Notes: generated from the letters alone by a model not told the origin. Positions 51,960 through 62,021 are shown, numbered from the stretch's first letter. The stretch is 64,000 nucleotides of DNA from Streptomyces sp. NBC_00249 (GCF_026342355.1 NZ_JAPEMV010000002.1:992001-1056000), one strand, 5' to 3'. Numbers and translations: made by a program.

Positions 51960-53189
51960 ATGCCCGCAGATCTCGCCGTCATCGGACTCGGCCACCTCGG
52001 CCTCCCCCTCGCCCAGGCGGCCGTCGCCGCCGGAATCGAGACCGTCGGCTACGACAGCGGTCCGGCCACGGACAGCACCCTCACCGCCGCCGAGATCCGC
52101 CGCATGTCGGCGGCCGGCTTCCGGGTCACCACCAACCCCGCCGAACTCGGCCGCGTCCGCACCGCCGTCATCTGCGCCCCCACCCAGCTCGGCGCCGACC
52201 GCGCCCTCGACCTGTCCGCCGTCGGCGAGGCCGGCCGCACCCTCGCCGCCCGGCTGCGCCCGCACACCACCGTCATCCTCGAGTCCGCCGCTCATCCGGG
52301 GGTCACCGAGGACTACCTGCGGCCCGTCCTCGAAGCCGGCTCCGGGCTGCGCGCCGGGCGCGACTTCCACCTGGCCTACTCCCCCAGCCGCCTCGACCCC
52401 GGCAACCGCACCCACGGCATCTCCAACACCCCCCGGGTGATCGGCGGCCTCACCCCCGCCTGCACCGAGTCGGCGCACGCCTTCTACGCCCGCCTCACCG
52501 AGAAGGTGGTGCGCGCCCGCGGCCTGCGGGAGGCGGAGACCGTGCAGCTCCTGGAGACGAACTACCGGCACGTCAACATCGCCCTCATGAACGAGATGGC
52601 GGTGCTGTGCCACGACCTCGGCGTCGACCTCTGGGACGTCATCCGCTGCGCCGAGACCAAGCCCTACGGCTTCCAGGCCTTCCGCCCCGGCCCCGGCGTC
52701 GGCGGCCATGGCGTCCCCCTCGACCCCAACTACCTCCCCCACACCACCCGCACCCCCGGCCACCCCCTGCGCATGGTGGGCCTGGCGCAGGAGATCAACA
52801 ACCGGATGCCGCAGTACGTCATCCAGCGCTCCGCCACCCTGCTGAACGAGCACGGCAAGTCCGCGCGCGGCGCCCGCGTCCTGCTGCTCGGTGTCACGTA
52901 CAAGCCCGACCTCGCCGACCAGGAGGGCTCCCCGGCCCGCGAGGTCGCCAGCCGGCTGCTCGACCTCGGGGCCCTGATCAGCTATCACGACCCGTACATC
53001 GCGGGCTGGCGGGTCCGCGACCAGCCCGTGCCGCGCGCCGATTCGCTCTACGAGGCCGCCGCGAACGCCGATCTGACGATCCTGCTCCAGCACCACCGGA
53101 CGTACGACCTCCAAGGCCTGGCGGTGAAGGCCCAGTTGCTGCTCGACACCCGCGGGGCCAGCCCGGCCGGCGCCGCCCACCGCCTCTGA
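51960..53189 (+). CDS. UDP-ManNAc dehydrogenase-like protein with Gly in place of the catalytic Cys
   Basis: 409 residues. An N-terminal Rossmann domain begins VIGLGHLGLPLAQAA. The central helix reads ETNYRHVNIALMNEMAVLCH, and TKPYGFQAFRPGPGVGG is as in WecC-type dehydrogenases. The next residues should read HCIPVDP but read HGVPLDP: the nucleophilic Cys is Gly251 (codon GGC at 52710-52712). The C-terminal NAD-sugar domain (GVTYKPDLADQEGSPAREVA) is intact. Without the Cys the protein could at most carry out the first oxidation or bind substrate. ATG 51960 has a GGGAAGGGAAGGGACGG stretch upstream. Confidence 0.9.
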   Translation: MPADLAVIGLGHLGLPLAQAAVAAGIETVGYDSGPATDSTLTAAEIRRMSAAGFRVTTNPAELGRVRTAVICAPTQLGADRALDLSAVGEAGRTLAARLRPHTTVILESAAHPGVTEDYLRPVLEAGSGLRAGRDFHLAYSPSRLDPGNRTHGISNTPRVIGGLTPACTESAHAFYARLTEKVVRARGLREAETVQLLETNYRHVNIALMNEMAVLCHDLGVDLWDVIRCAETKPYGFQAFRPGPGVGGHGVPLDPNYLPHTTRTPGHPLRMVGLAQEINNRMPQYVIQRSATLLNEHGKSARGARVLLLGVTYKPDLADQEGSPAREVASRLLDLGALISYHDPYIAGWRVRDQPVPRADSLYEAAANADLTILLQHHRTYDLQGLAVKAQLLLDTRGASPAGAAHRL

Positions 53190-53382
53190 CCCGCCCGGCC
53201 CGGCCGCGACGCAGCAGGTCACGGCCGGATCCCGGTCCGGTCACGGCATGCCCCACAGCCGGTCACTCGACCGAAATCCACCCCGCGGACGACGCACCGC
53301 CCTGCTAGCCTGCGGCGTCACTTATCCCGCACTTACGCCCGACGGGCACACGTGCGTCCGCTTTCCCTGGGGGGATTCCCGC

Positions 53383-53853
53383 ATGAGCCAGAACTACCAG
53401 CCGCCCGCGCCCTCGCCCTACACCGCGGCGCCCGCCCCGGCCCCGGCCCGCAGCAACGTCGGCCTCGGCATCCTCGCCGGCGTCGTGGCCGCCCTGGTCG
53501 CGGCCGGCGCGTACGGCGGCATCATGCACGCCATCGAGCGCCAGGTCGGCTACGCCGCCGTCGGCGTCGGCATCCTCGTCGGCCTCGCCGCCGGCAAGGC
53601 GGGCGGCAAGAACCCGGCCCTGCCCTTCGTCAGCGCGATCCTCTCGCTCGGCGCCGTCTACCTCGGCCAGCTGTTCTTCATCGCGCTCGTCGTCGCCGAC
53701 GTCAACAAGGTCGGCCTGGCGGAGGTCCTCGACAAGACCGGCGTCGCCGGCCTGAACGACATCTGGAAGGAGTCCGTCGAGGCGATGGACTACCTCTTCC
53801 TCGCCATCGGCGGCTTCATCGCCTTCGGTGCCGCCAAGAAGGTCAACGACTGA
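53383..53853 (+). CDS. Small membrane protein with Pro/Ala-rich N-terminus
   Basis: 156 residues. A Pro/Ala/Tyr-rich tail of about 25 residues precedes four hydrophobic helices (about 26-47, 56-73, 83-107 and 133-152). A polar amphipathic loop (VNKVGLAEVLDKTGVAGLND) lies before the last. No family recognised. ATG 53383, preceded by CTGGGGGGATTCCCGC, gives a good site. Unknown function; probably monocistronic. Confidence 0.8.
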   Translation: MSQNYQPPAPSPYTAAPAPAPARSNVGLGILAGVVAALVAAGAYGGIMHAIERQVGYAAVGVGILVGLAAGKAGGKNPALPFVSAILSLGAVYLGQLFFIALVVADVNKVGLAEVLDKTGVAGLNDIWKESVEAMDYLFLAIGGFIAFGAAKKVND

Positions 53854-53896
53854 CCCTGCGTGCCCCGTACGCGGCACTGAGCAGGCACGACGCGAT

Positions 53897-53960
53897 CCGA
53901 TGCGTCGTCGGACACAGACGCGAAAGCCTCTGCCGCAACGCATCGGAACGATCATATGAT
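53897..53960 (+). promoter_or_regulatory. Promoter with flanking inverted repeat before the 53967 gene
   Basis: TATGAT (53955-53960) ends 6 nt before GTG 53967, implying a leaderless transcript. A perfect 9-bp inverted repeat (CCGATGCGT 53897-53905, ACGCATCGG 53938-53946) brackets the region where a regulator would sit. Confidence 0.45.
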
Positions 53961-53966
53961 CCGCCC

Positions 53967-54929
53967 GTGCCTGCCACCCCGCCTCCCGATCGGCCCCTCC
54001 TCGACCCCGCCCTCGCCTTCCCTGCCCTCGCGCCGCTGCGCGCGGCCACGGTGGCCGGGGACTGGGACGCCCTCGCCACCGCCTTCGAAGCGATCCCCGA
54101 CGAGGACGACCGCACCCTCGCCTGCCGGGTCGTCGCCGAGACCACCCGGAGCCAGCTCTTCCTGCGGCTCACCGCCGAACGCCTTCCCCGCGATCCGCTG
54201 GCCCGGACCCTGTACGCCGCCCGGCTCACGACGATGGGCTGGGAGGTCCGCACCGGCGCGCGGGCCGCACACGTGGCGGCCGAACGGTTCGAGGAGTTCC
54301 ACGGCTACCTGCGGCGGGCCGAGCGCCTGCTCATCGAGGTCTGTGCCGAGCACCCCGGGTACGCCCTCGCCTGGCACCTGCGCACGGTCACCGCGCGCGG
54401 ACTCGAACTCGGCCCGAGCGAGACCCGCCGCCGCTACGACCGGCTCACCGAACACCACCCGCACCACTTCTCCGCCCAGAGCCAGCTGCTCCAGCAGCTG
54501 TGCCCCAAGTGGGGCGGCAGCTGGGAGGCCGCCGAGGCCTTCGCCGCCGAGTGCCTCGAGCAGGCCCCGCCCGGCTCTCCCGCCGCCGCGCTCGTCGCGA
54601 TCGTCCAGCTGGAGCGCTGGCTGGCGCTCGCCGAGACGGATCACGACGACGCCGAGGAGTACGTCGAGGACCGGGCCCGGCACGCCGCGCTGACCCAGGC
54701 CGCGGCCGCCTCCGTGCTCCACCCGGACTTCGACTCCGCGCGCCCTCACTCGGTCACCGCGCACGGGGTCTTCGCCGCCGTGCACTGCCTGGCGCGCCGC
54801 TGGGACGAGGCGGCTCCGCACTTCCGCGCCCTCGGCAACCGGATGAGCGCGTTCCCGTGGGAGTACCTCGGCAGCGACCCGGTCCGCGAGTTCACGACGC
54901 ACCGCAAGATCGCACTGCCCGACGGCTGA
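53967..54929 (+). CDS. Conserved hypothetical protein, helical repeat (TPR-like)
   Basis: 320 residues, soluble. The sequence is helical and Ala/Glu/Leu/Arg-rich, with patterns such as LRRAERLLIEVCAEHPGYAL and LTEHHPHHFSAQSQLLQQLC that recall TPR helices. I see no enzyme motif. It is probably leaderless, from GTG 53967. The M16-like peptidase gene begins 10 bp after its stop codon, so the two probably form an operon. Confidence 0.82.
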   Translation: MPATPPPDRPLLDPALAFPALAPLRAATVAGDWDALATAFEAIPDEDDRTLACRVVAETTRSQLFLRLTAERLPRDPLARTLYAARLTTMGWEVRTGARAAHVAAERFEEFHGYLRRAERLLIEVCAEHPGYALAWHLRTVTARGLELGPSETRRRYDRLTEHHPHHFSAQSQLLQQLCPKWGGSWEAAEAFAAECLEQAPPGSPAAALVAIVQLERWLALAETDHDDAEEYVEDRARHAALTQAAAASVLHPDFDSARPHSVTAHGVFAAVHCLARRWDEAAPHFRALGNRMSAFPWEYLGSDPVREFTTHRKIALPDG

Positions 54930-54938
54930 GGGAGCCCC

Positions 54939-56624
54939 ATGATCACCGAAACCTCCGTCGACGGCGTCCGCACCGTCCTCGCCCACCGGCCCGGCCCCGT
55001 CACCGCCGGCCTGCTCTTCCGTGTGGGCCGCGCCGACGAGACCCTCGCCACCAGCGGGATCACCCACCTCGTCGAGCACCTCGCCCTGCACCGCCACGGC
55101 CTGAGCGACCTGCACTACAACGGCGCCACCGCCTCCGCCTGGACCCACTTCCACGTCACCGGCACCCCCGCCGACGTCGTCGAGTACCTGGGCGGTGTCT
55201 GCGCCTCGCTACGGGACCTGCCCATGGACCGGCTGGAGACCGAGAAGGAAATCCTGCGCACCGAGGCCGCCGGCCGCGGCCGCGGACCGGGCCACCATCC
55301 GGCCCTCTGGCGCTACGGCGCCCGGTCGTACGGGCTGACGAGCTACGCGGAAGCAGGCCTGACCGGGCCCTCCGGGCTGACCGGGGAAGCCGTACGCGGC
55401 TGGGCCGAACAGTGGTTCACCCGCGAGAACGCCGTCCTGTGGATCACCAGCGACGCGGTCCCCGAAGGCCTCGACCTCACCGCGCTCCCCTCCGGCAGCC
55501 GCCGTCCCGCCCCCGCCGCCACCTCGGCACTGCCCCGCACCCCCGCGTACTTCTGCGGAGAGGACGGCGCCGTCGTCCTGACGGCCGTCCTCCCCCGCTC
55601 CACCGAGGCCTCGCTCTTCGCCGACGTCCTCGGCAAGGAACTCTTCCGCGCCCTGCGCCAGAAGGGCGGCTACTCCTACGTCGCCACCGCCGACTACTCG
55701 GTGCGCGACGGCGGGTCCGCCACGCTCACGGCCTTCGCCGACGCCCTGCCGGAGAAGCAGGACGCCGTGGTCGGCGGATTCGTCGACGTCGTCGCCGCCC
55801 TCCGGGCCGGCCGGATCGCGCAGGCCGATCTGGACTCCGTACGGTCCGCCCGGCTCGCCCTGTTCGACGCCCCGGAAGCGGACGCGGCCCTCCTGCCCGC
55901 CCACGCCCTGGACCTGCTCCTGGGCAACCCCGGCCAGACGAAGGAGGAACTCCGGGCCGAGATCGAGGCGGTCACCACCGGGGACCTGCGGCGGGTGGCC
56001 GAGGAGATGTGGGCGGACGCCCTGATGCAGGTGCCCCGCCGCGGCGTGGAGTGGGCGGGCCTGACCTCCGCGCCGCAGCACTCCGACCACGCGGTCGACG
56101 GCCGCCGGCTGTCGATGCGCGGCGACGACCGCTTCGCGCTGGTGGTCGGCGAGGACGGCATCAGCCTGCTCGACAGGGGCCGTCCGACCACCGTCGCCTA
56201 CGAGGACTGCGTCCTGATGCAGGTCTACCCGGACGGCGGGCGCCACCTCGTCGGAGGGGACGGCTTCACCCTGACCGTCGAACCCACCCTCTTCAAGTTC
56301 ACCGAAGCCGACCTGGCCCCGCTGGACGCCGGGGTACCTCCGGCCTCGGTGATGCGGATGCCGCCCCGCGCCCCCGAGCTGCTCCCGAAGCCGGTCAAGC
56401 GGGTCGAGCTCTCGCCGCTGGCCCCGTACATCGGGCTCTGGGTGATGCTCTCCCTGCTGACCGGGCTGCTCACGTGGGGCGCCCTCATGGCCGAGCTGCA
56501 CGCCCCGGCGGGCCCCGGGGCGGACCGGGTGCTCATCGGCGGCTTCGCCGCGGTCTGGGCCCTGTGCGTGATCCCGACCGTCCGCACCCTGCTCAACATG
56601 CGCGCCTATCGCCGCCAGGGCTGA
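54939..56624 (+). CDS. M16-type metallopeptidase-like protein with C-terminal membrane helices
   Basis: 561 residues. The inverted zinc motif HxxEH is present as HLVEH (about 43-47), with candidate further Glu in LETEKEILRTEAAG. A second M16-like region contains LRQKGGYSYVATADYSV, so the protein has both halves of an M16 core but is shorter than pitrilysin. After about residue 350 comes a beta-rich domain, then two membrane helices (about 485-508 and 525-548). Membrane tethering of an M16 protein is unusual. ATG 54939 has GGGAGCC at 5-6 nt. Shares a transcript with the TPR-like gene. Confidence 0.85.
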   Translation: MITETSVDGVRTVLAHRPGPVTAGLLFRVGRADETLATSGITHLVEHLALHRHGLSDLHYNGATASAWTHFHVTGTPADVVEYLGGVCASLRDLPMDRLETEKEILRTEAAGRGRGPGHHPALWRYGARSYGLTSYAEAGLTGPSGLTGEAVRGWAEQWFTRENAVLWITSDAVPEGLDLTALPSGSRRPAPAATSALPRTPAYFCGEDGAVVLTAVLPRSTEASLFADVLGKELFRALRQKGGYSYVATADYSVRDGGSATLTAFADALPEKQDAVVGGFVDVVAALRAGRIAQADLDSVRSARLALFDAPEADAALLPAHALDLLLGNPGQTKEELRAEIEAVTTGDLRRVAEEMWADALMQVPRRGVEWAGLTSAPQHSDHAVDGRRLSMRGDDRFALVVGEDGISLLDRGRPTTVAYEDCVLMQVYPDGGRHLVGGDGFTLTVEPTLFKFTEADLAPLDAGVPPASVMRMPPRAPELLPKPVKRVELSPLAPYIGLWVMLSLLTGLLTWGALMAELHAPAGPGADRVLIGGFAAVWALCVIPTVRTLLNMRAYRRQG

Positions 56625-56644
56625 CGCCCGACGCCGCACACGCC

Positions 56645-56680
56645 GGAAGGCCGGCACCCCACCCGGGGCGCCGGCCTTCC
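56645..56680. terminator. Bidirectional intrinsic terminator
   Basis: An 11-bp stem (arm GGAAGGCCGGC) whose loop contains a further CCCC/GGGG pairing, between the convergent ends of the M16-like gene and guaB3. Confidence 0.8.
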
Positions 56681-56699
56681 GTACGTCACGTCACACGGT

Positions 56700-57824
56700 T
56701 CAGCGGCGGTGCTGCGAGTCCGCGACGGTGACCTCGACCCGCTGGAACTCCTTGAGCTCGCTGTAGCCGGTGGTGGCCATCGAGCGGCGCAGCGCGCCGA
56801 AGATGTTCATCGAGCCGTCCGGGCTGTGCGACGGGCCGGTGAGGATCTCCTCGGTGGTGCCGACCGTACCGAGGTCGACCTTCTTGCCGCGCGGCACGTC
56901 CTCGTGGACGGCCTCCATGCCCCAGTGGTTGCCCTTGCCGGGCGCGTCGGTGGCACGGGCCAGCGGGGAGCCCATCATCACGGCGTCGGCGCCGCAGGCG
57001 ACGGCCTTCGGGATGTCGCCGGACCAGCCCACGCCGCCGTCGGCGATGACGTGGACGTAACGGCCGCCGGACTCGTCCATGTAGTCGCGGCGGGCAGCGG
57101 CCACGTCCGCGACGGCGGTGGCCATGGGGACCTGGATGCCGAGCACGTTGCGCGTGGTGTGCGCGGCGCCGCCGCCGAAGCCGACGAGGACACCGGCCGC
57201 GCCGGTGCGCATCAGGTGCAGGGCCGCGGTGTACGTGGCGCAGCCGCCGACGATGACCGGGACGTCCAGCTCGTAGATGAACTGCTTGAGGTTCAGCGGC
57301 TCGGCCGCGCCGGAGACGTGCTCGGCGGAGACGGTGGTGCCGCGGATCACGAAGATGTCCACGCCCGCGTCGACGACGGCCTTGGAGAACTCGGCGGTGC
57401 GCTGCGGGGAGAGCGCGGCGGCGGTGACGACACCGGAGTCGCGCACCTCCTTGATGCGCTGCCGGATCAGGTCCGCCTGGATGGGCGCGGAGTAGATCTC
57501 CTGGAGGCGGCGGGTCGCGGTCTCCTCGTCCAGCTCCGCGATCTCGTCGAGCAGCGGCTGCGGGTCCTCGTACCGGGTCCACAGACCTTCGAGGTTCAGC
57601 ACGCCGAGGCCGCCGAGCTCGCCGATGCGGATCGCGGTCTGCGGGGAGACCACCGAGTCCATGGGGGCGGCCAGGAAGGGGAGCTCGAAGCGGTACGCGT
57701 CGATCTGCCAGGCGATCGAGACCTCCTTCGGGTCCCGCGTACGCCGGCTGGGGACGATGGCGATGTCGTCGAAGGCGTACGCCCGGCGGCCGCGCTTGCC
57801 GCGCCCGATCTCGATCTCAGTCAC
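56700..57824 (-). CDS. GuaB3 family IMP dehydrogenase-related protein
   Basis: 374 residues, the CBS-less IMPDH/GMPR TIM barrel characteristic of GuaB3. Nucleotide-binding elements are conserved (IVPSRRTRDP, AAPMDSVVSP, VIADGGVGWSGD). The loop that carries the catalytic Cys in IMPDH (GSICTTR in the neighbour guaB) reads FGGGAAHTTRNVLG here, with His where Cys is expected. Its reaction is uncertain: GuaB3 has been called an IMPDH in cyanobacteria, but the function in actinobacteria is not settled to my knowledge. GTG 57824. Downstream of and parallel to guaB. Confidence 0.9.
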   Translation of the reverse strand: MTEIEIGRGKRGRRAYAFDDIAIVPSRRTRDPKEVSIAWQIDAYRFELPFLAAPMDSVVSPQTAIRIGELGGLGVLNLEGLWTRYEDPQPLLDEIAELDEETATRRLQEIYSAPIQADLIRQRIKEVRDSGVVTAAALSPQRTAEFSKAVVDAGVDIFVIRGTTVSAEHVSGAAEPLNLKQFIYELDVPVIVGGCATYTAALHLMRTGAAGVLVGFGGGAAHTTRNVLGIQVPMATAVADVAAARRDYMDESGGRYVHVIADGGVGWSGDIPKAVACGADAVMMGSPLARATDAPGKGNHWGMEAVHEDVPRGKKVDLGTVGTTEEILTGPSHSPDGSMNIFGALRRSMATTGYSELKEFQRVEVTVADSQHRR

Positions 57825-57944
57825 GTGTGGTGGCCTTTCCTGTGGGTCTGCCCGTCCAGTATCCCCGAACCCCGGGGACGCGCGTTCCGGTGACCGCTGT
57901 ACGGACGGCTGCGATGCTCCGAACGACGTGCGCGGGCACGCCGA

Positions 57945-57972
57945 AGGGGCGGACCCGGCCGGGCCCGCCCCT
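57945..57972. terminator. Terminator of guaB
   Basis: A near-continuous GC palindrome (arm AGGGGCGG, inner CCCGGCCGGG) 16 bp downstream of the guaB stop codon on the minus strand. It separates guaB from guaB3. Confidence 0.65.
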
Positions 57973-57987
57973 CAGGTGTCGCGTCGG

Positions 57988-59589
<1,602 letters not shown>

Positions 59590-59672
59590 CTACAAGGTAT
59601 TCGGCCTACGGAAGCGCGCCCGAGCGACCCCGCGCACCGACAAGGCGCACGGGACGGCCACCGGACCGCCGC

Positions 59673-60395
59673 TCACTGCTCGGCGAGCGCCCTCAGACGG
59701 CTCAGCGCCCGGTGCTGCGCGACCCGCACCGCGCCCGGCGACATCCCGAGCATCTGCCCGGTCTCCTCCGCGGTCAGCCCGACGGCCACCCGCAGGACGA
59801 GGAGCTCGCGCTGGTTCTCGGGCAGGTTGGCGAGCAGCTTCTTGGCCCAGGCGGCGTCGCTGCTGAGCAGCGCCCGCTCCTCCGGGCCCAGCGAGTCGTC
59901 GGGCCGCTCCGGCATCTCGTCCGAGGGCACGGCCGTGCTCCCGGGGTGCCGCATGGCGGCCCGCTGGAGGTCGGCGACCTTGTGCGCGGCGATGGCGAAG
60001 ACGAAGGCCTCGAAGGGGCGCCCGGTGTCCCGGTAGCGGGGCAGCGCCATCAGGACGGCGACGCAGACCTCCTGCGCCAGGTCCTCGACGAAGTGACGAG
60101 CGTCACCCGGCAGGCGCGACAGCCGCGTGCGGCAGTAGCGGATGGCGAGGGGGTGCACGAAGGCCAGCAGGTCGTGCGTGGCCTGCTCGTCGCCCTCGAC
60201 CGCGCGGCGTACGAGCGCGCTGACGGCCCCGGCGCCACCGCTCTTGGCGGCGCTGGTGGGGCCTGTGGCCGCGGGGGACCCCGGGGCCTCGTCGTCGCGC
60301 ATCAATCCATGGTGCCTTGGCGCCGGAGCATTCGCGGCACCGCGGTCCGTGTTGTGCATCGAAGCGTTATGAGCGGGTGCGCCGGAACTCATCAT
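59673..60395 (-). CDS. shbA: ECF RNA polymerase sigma factor ShbA
   Basis: 240 residues. Region 2 spans about residues 75-150 ([47 protein letters not shown]). Region 4 is [20 protein letters not shown] with the [23 protein letters not shown]. An unusual N-terminal extension of about 50 Ala/Pro/Gly-rich residues precedes it. By position (between guaB and bldM) and type it corresponds to ShbA, which in S. griseus drives transcription of the principal sigma gene hrdB. ATG 60395, followed by a second ATG, has GGAGGGGAGGG upstream. Confidence 0.9.
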   Translation of the reverse strand: MMSSGAPAHNASMHNTDRGAANAPAPRHHGLMRDDEAPGSPAATGPTSAAKSGGAGAVSALVRRAVEGDEQATHDLLAFVHPLAIRYCRTRLSRLPGDARHFVEDLAQEVCVAVLMALPRYRDTGRPFEAFVFAIAAHKVADLQRAAMRHPGSTAVPSDEMPERPDDSLGPEERALLSSDAAWAKKLLANLPENQRELLVLRVAVGLTAEETGQMLGMSPGAVRVAQHRALSRLRALAEQ

Positions 60396-60546
60396 TTGCG
60401 CCCTCCCCTCCGCTCGGCCCGAATCGTCGTCCCCGAGGACGCGACCTCTCCAAGAATGCGGCACACCCTCAAGGATGCGGCATCGCGCCCGAAGCGACAC
60501 GTCCCCCGGATCCTGCCCCGCCAATCCCCGGCGGAAAGCCGGGTGC

Positions 60547-60570
60547 GGCGGGGCGGCGTGCCGCCCCGCC
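60547..60570. terminator. Terminator of bldM
   Basis: An 11-bp GC stem (arm GGCGGGGCGGC) with a minimal loop, 51 bp downstream of the bldM stop codon on the minus strand. Confidence 0.65.
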
Positions 60571-60620
60571 CGCCGGTGGCGGACGGGACCGCCCGGGGCA
60601 GCCGGTCTTCGGTCCCGCCG

Positions 60621-61232
60621 TCAGCGGACGAGGCCCCAGCGGAAGCCGAGCGCCACGGCGTGCGCCCGGTCCGAGGCGCCGAGCTTCTTGAACAGACGGC
60701 GGGCGTGCGTCTTGACCGTGTCCTCGGAGAGGAAGAGCTCGCGCCCGATCTCCGCGTTGGACCGGCCGTGGCTCATGCCCTCCAGCACCTGGATCTCGCG
60801 CGCGGTGAGCGTGGGCGCGGCGCCCATCTCGGCCGAGCGGAGCCGGCGCGGGGCCAGCCTCCAGGTCGGGTCGGCGAGGGCCTGGGTGACCGTGGCCCGC
60901 AGTTCGGCGCGCGAGGCGTCCTTGTGCAGGTATCCGCGGGCGCCGGCGGCGACCGCGAGGGCCACGCCGTCCAGGTCCTCGGCGACCGTCAGCATGATGA
61001 TGCGGGCGCCCGGGTCGGCCGACAGGAGGCGGCGGACCGTCTCGACGCCTCCGAGGCCGGGCATCCGGACATCCATCAGGATCAGGTCGGAGCGGTCGGC
61101 ACCCCAGCGGCGGAGGACTTCCTCGCCGTTGGCAGCCGTCGTCACACGCTCGACGCCGGGCACGGTGGCAACCGCGCGACGGAGCGCCTCTCGGGCAAGC
61201 GGGGAGTCGTCGCAGACGAGGACGGATGTCAT
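60621..61232 (-). CDS. bldM: Atypical response regulator BldM, controls aerial development
   Basis: 203 residues, the exact BldM length. The receiver domain has VLVCDDSP, the acceptor Asp in LILMDVRMPG and Lys in GYLHKDAS. The LuxR-type HTH has LTAREIQVLEGMSHGRSNAE and FLSEDTVKTHARRLFKKL. BldM acts as a homodimer, and as a heterodimer with WhiI, on development genes; it is known to work without phosphorylation. Start at ATG 61232; the frame is open 21 codons further up but BldM homologues start here. Expression probably comes from the sigma-BldN-type promoter about 120 nt upstream. Confidence 0.97.
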   Translation of the reverse strand: MTSVLVCDDSPLAREALRRAVATVPGVERVTTAANGEEVLRRWGADRSDLILMDVRMPGLGGVETVRRLLSADPGARIIMLTVAEDLDGVALAVAAGARGYLHKDASRAELRATVTQALADPTWRLAPRRLRSAEMGAAPTLTAREIQVLEGMSHGRSNAEIGRELFLSEDTVKTHARRLFKKLGASDRAHAVALGFRWGLVR

Positions 61233-61358
61233 GACCGCCCTCCGCAGCTGCTGATGCGCGTCACCTTGAGCCTCCAGGCTGGTACGTATCGTCACCTGTG
61301 CGGTCGATGCCCTCGGACACCTGTCCGGGAACTTCTTGGTTCAACCGCCTTCGCACTC

Positions 61359-61386
61359 TCAACGATGGTCACTCGAAAGAGTTACG
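61359..61386 (-). promoter_or_regulatory. Sigma-BldN-type promoter of bldM
   Basis: On the minus strand, CGTAAC (61386-61381), a 16-bp spacer and CGTTGA (61364-61359). This matches what I remember of the sigma-BldN promoter class, of which bldMp1 was a founding member. Transcription would start near 61352, about 120 nt before the bldM ATG. Confidence 0.65.
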
Positions 61387-61539
61387 GGTTGGACGAACAC
61401 CTTCGGCACTCTACGTGAGGAAGCGATCACCGCGTGGGAGCCACGAGTCATCCGTCCTCCATCTGGAGCTATGCCCTATTTGGCGGCTTTCCTTCCGTTT
61501 GCCATGTGTCTGAGGCTAGATTCCCAATGAGTCATATTT

Positions 61540-61562
61540 ACATCTACTACGACAGTAGGTGT
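61540..61562. promoter_or_regulatory. Imperfect palindrome upstream of whiD
   Basis: Arms ACATCTACT (61540-61548) and AGTAGGTGT (61554-61562) around ACGAC, with 8 of 9 positions complementary, 48 bp before the whiD start. Size and symmetry suit a dimeric regulator. Confidence 0.45.
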
Positions 61563-61609
61563 GGAGACATGGACCGCAACCGCCTCAGTACCGGCACAGA
61601 GGACTACCA

Positions 61610-61936
61610 ATGGCAGATTTCTCCCGCCTCCCCGGACCGAACGCCGACCTCTGGGACTGGCAGCTGCTGGCTGCCTGCCGCGGAGTCGACAGCTCCCTGT
61701 TCTTCCACCCGGAAGGCGAGCGCGGAGCGGCCAGGAGCGCGCGCGAGGCCTCGGCTAAAGAGGTCTGCATGAGATGCCCGGTGCGCTCGGAATGCGCCGC
61801 GCACGCACTCGCCGTCCGTGAGCCCTACGGGGTGTGGGGCGGCCTCACCGAGGACGAACGCGAAGAGCTGATGGGCCGCGCACGCCACCGCCTGATCCCC
61901 GCCTCCAGCACGATCGGCCCCATCACCCCGCACTGA
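61610..61936 (+). CDS. whiD: WhiB-like [4Fe-4S] sporulation regulator WhiD
   Basis: 108 residues. The four Fe-S cysteines are present: Cys in LLAACRG, then CMRCP and the fourth in SECAAH. The WhiB family turn GVWGGLTEDER and a basic C-terminus (RARHRL) follow. It acts with sigma-HrdB region 4 in late sporulation. The close similarity to WhiD, the length and the divergent bldM neighbour make the name secure; the last 15 residues differ from the S. coelicolor protein as I recall it. ATG 61610 has AGAGGA 7 nt upstream. Confidence 0.97.
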   Translation: MADFSRLPGPNADLWDWQLLAACRGVDSSLFFHPEGERGAARSAREASAKEVCMRCPVRSECAAHALAVREPYGVWGGLTEDEREELMGRARHRLIPASSTIGPITPH

Positions 61937-61974
61937 CCCGGCCCCGACGCCGGCCGCATGAAGGAACGTTTCTC

Positions 61975-62021
61975 CTGCTCCAGGTACGACACACCGGCCG
62001 GGCGTGTCGCACCTGGGGCAG
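61975..62021. terminator. Bidirectional terminator between whiD and the LysR gene
   Basis: An extended hairpin with near-complementary arms CTGCTCCAGGTACGACAC and GTGTCGCACCTGGGGCAG (two mismatches), loop ACCGGCCGGGC. It lies between convergent gene ends. Confidence 0.8.

Larger units (their letters stand above)
61233..61609. promoter_or_regulatory. Divergent bldM-whiD regulatory region
   Basis: 377 bp without a gene and noticeably less GC-rich than its surroundings, especially 61490-61560. It contains the probable sigma-BldN promoter of bldM (61359-61386) and an imperfect palindrome upstream of whiD (61540-61562). Several developmental regulators bind such regions in Streptomyces; I cannot assign their individual sites by eye. 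Confidence 0.7.
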
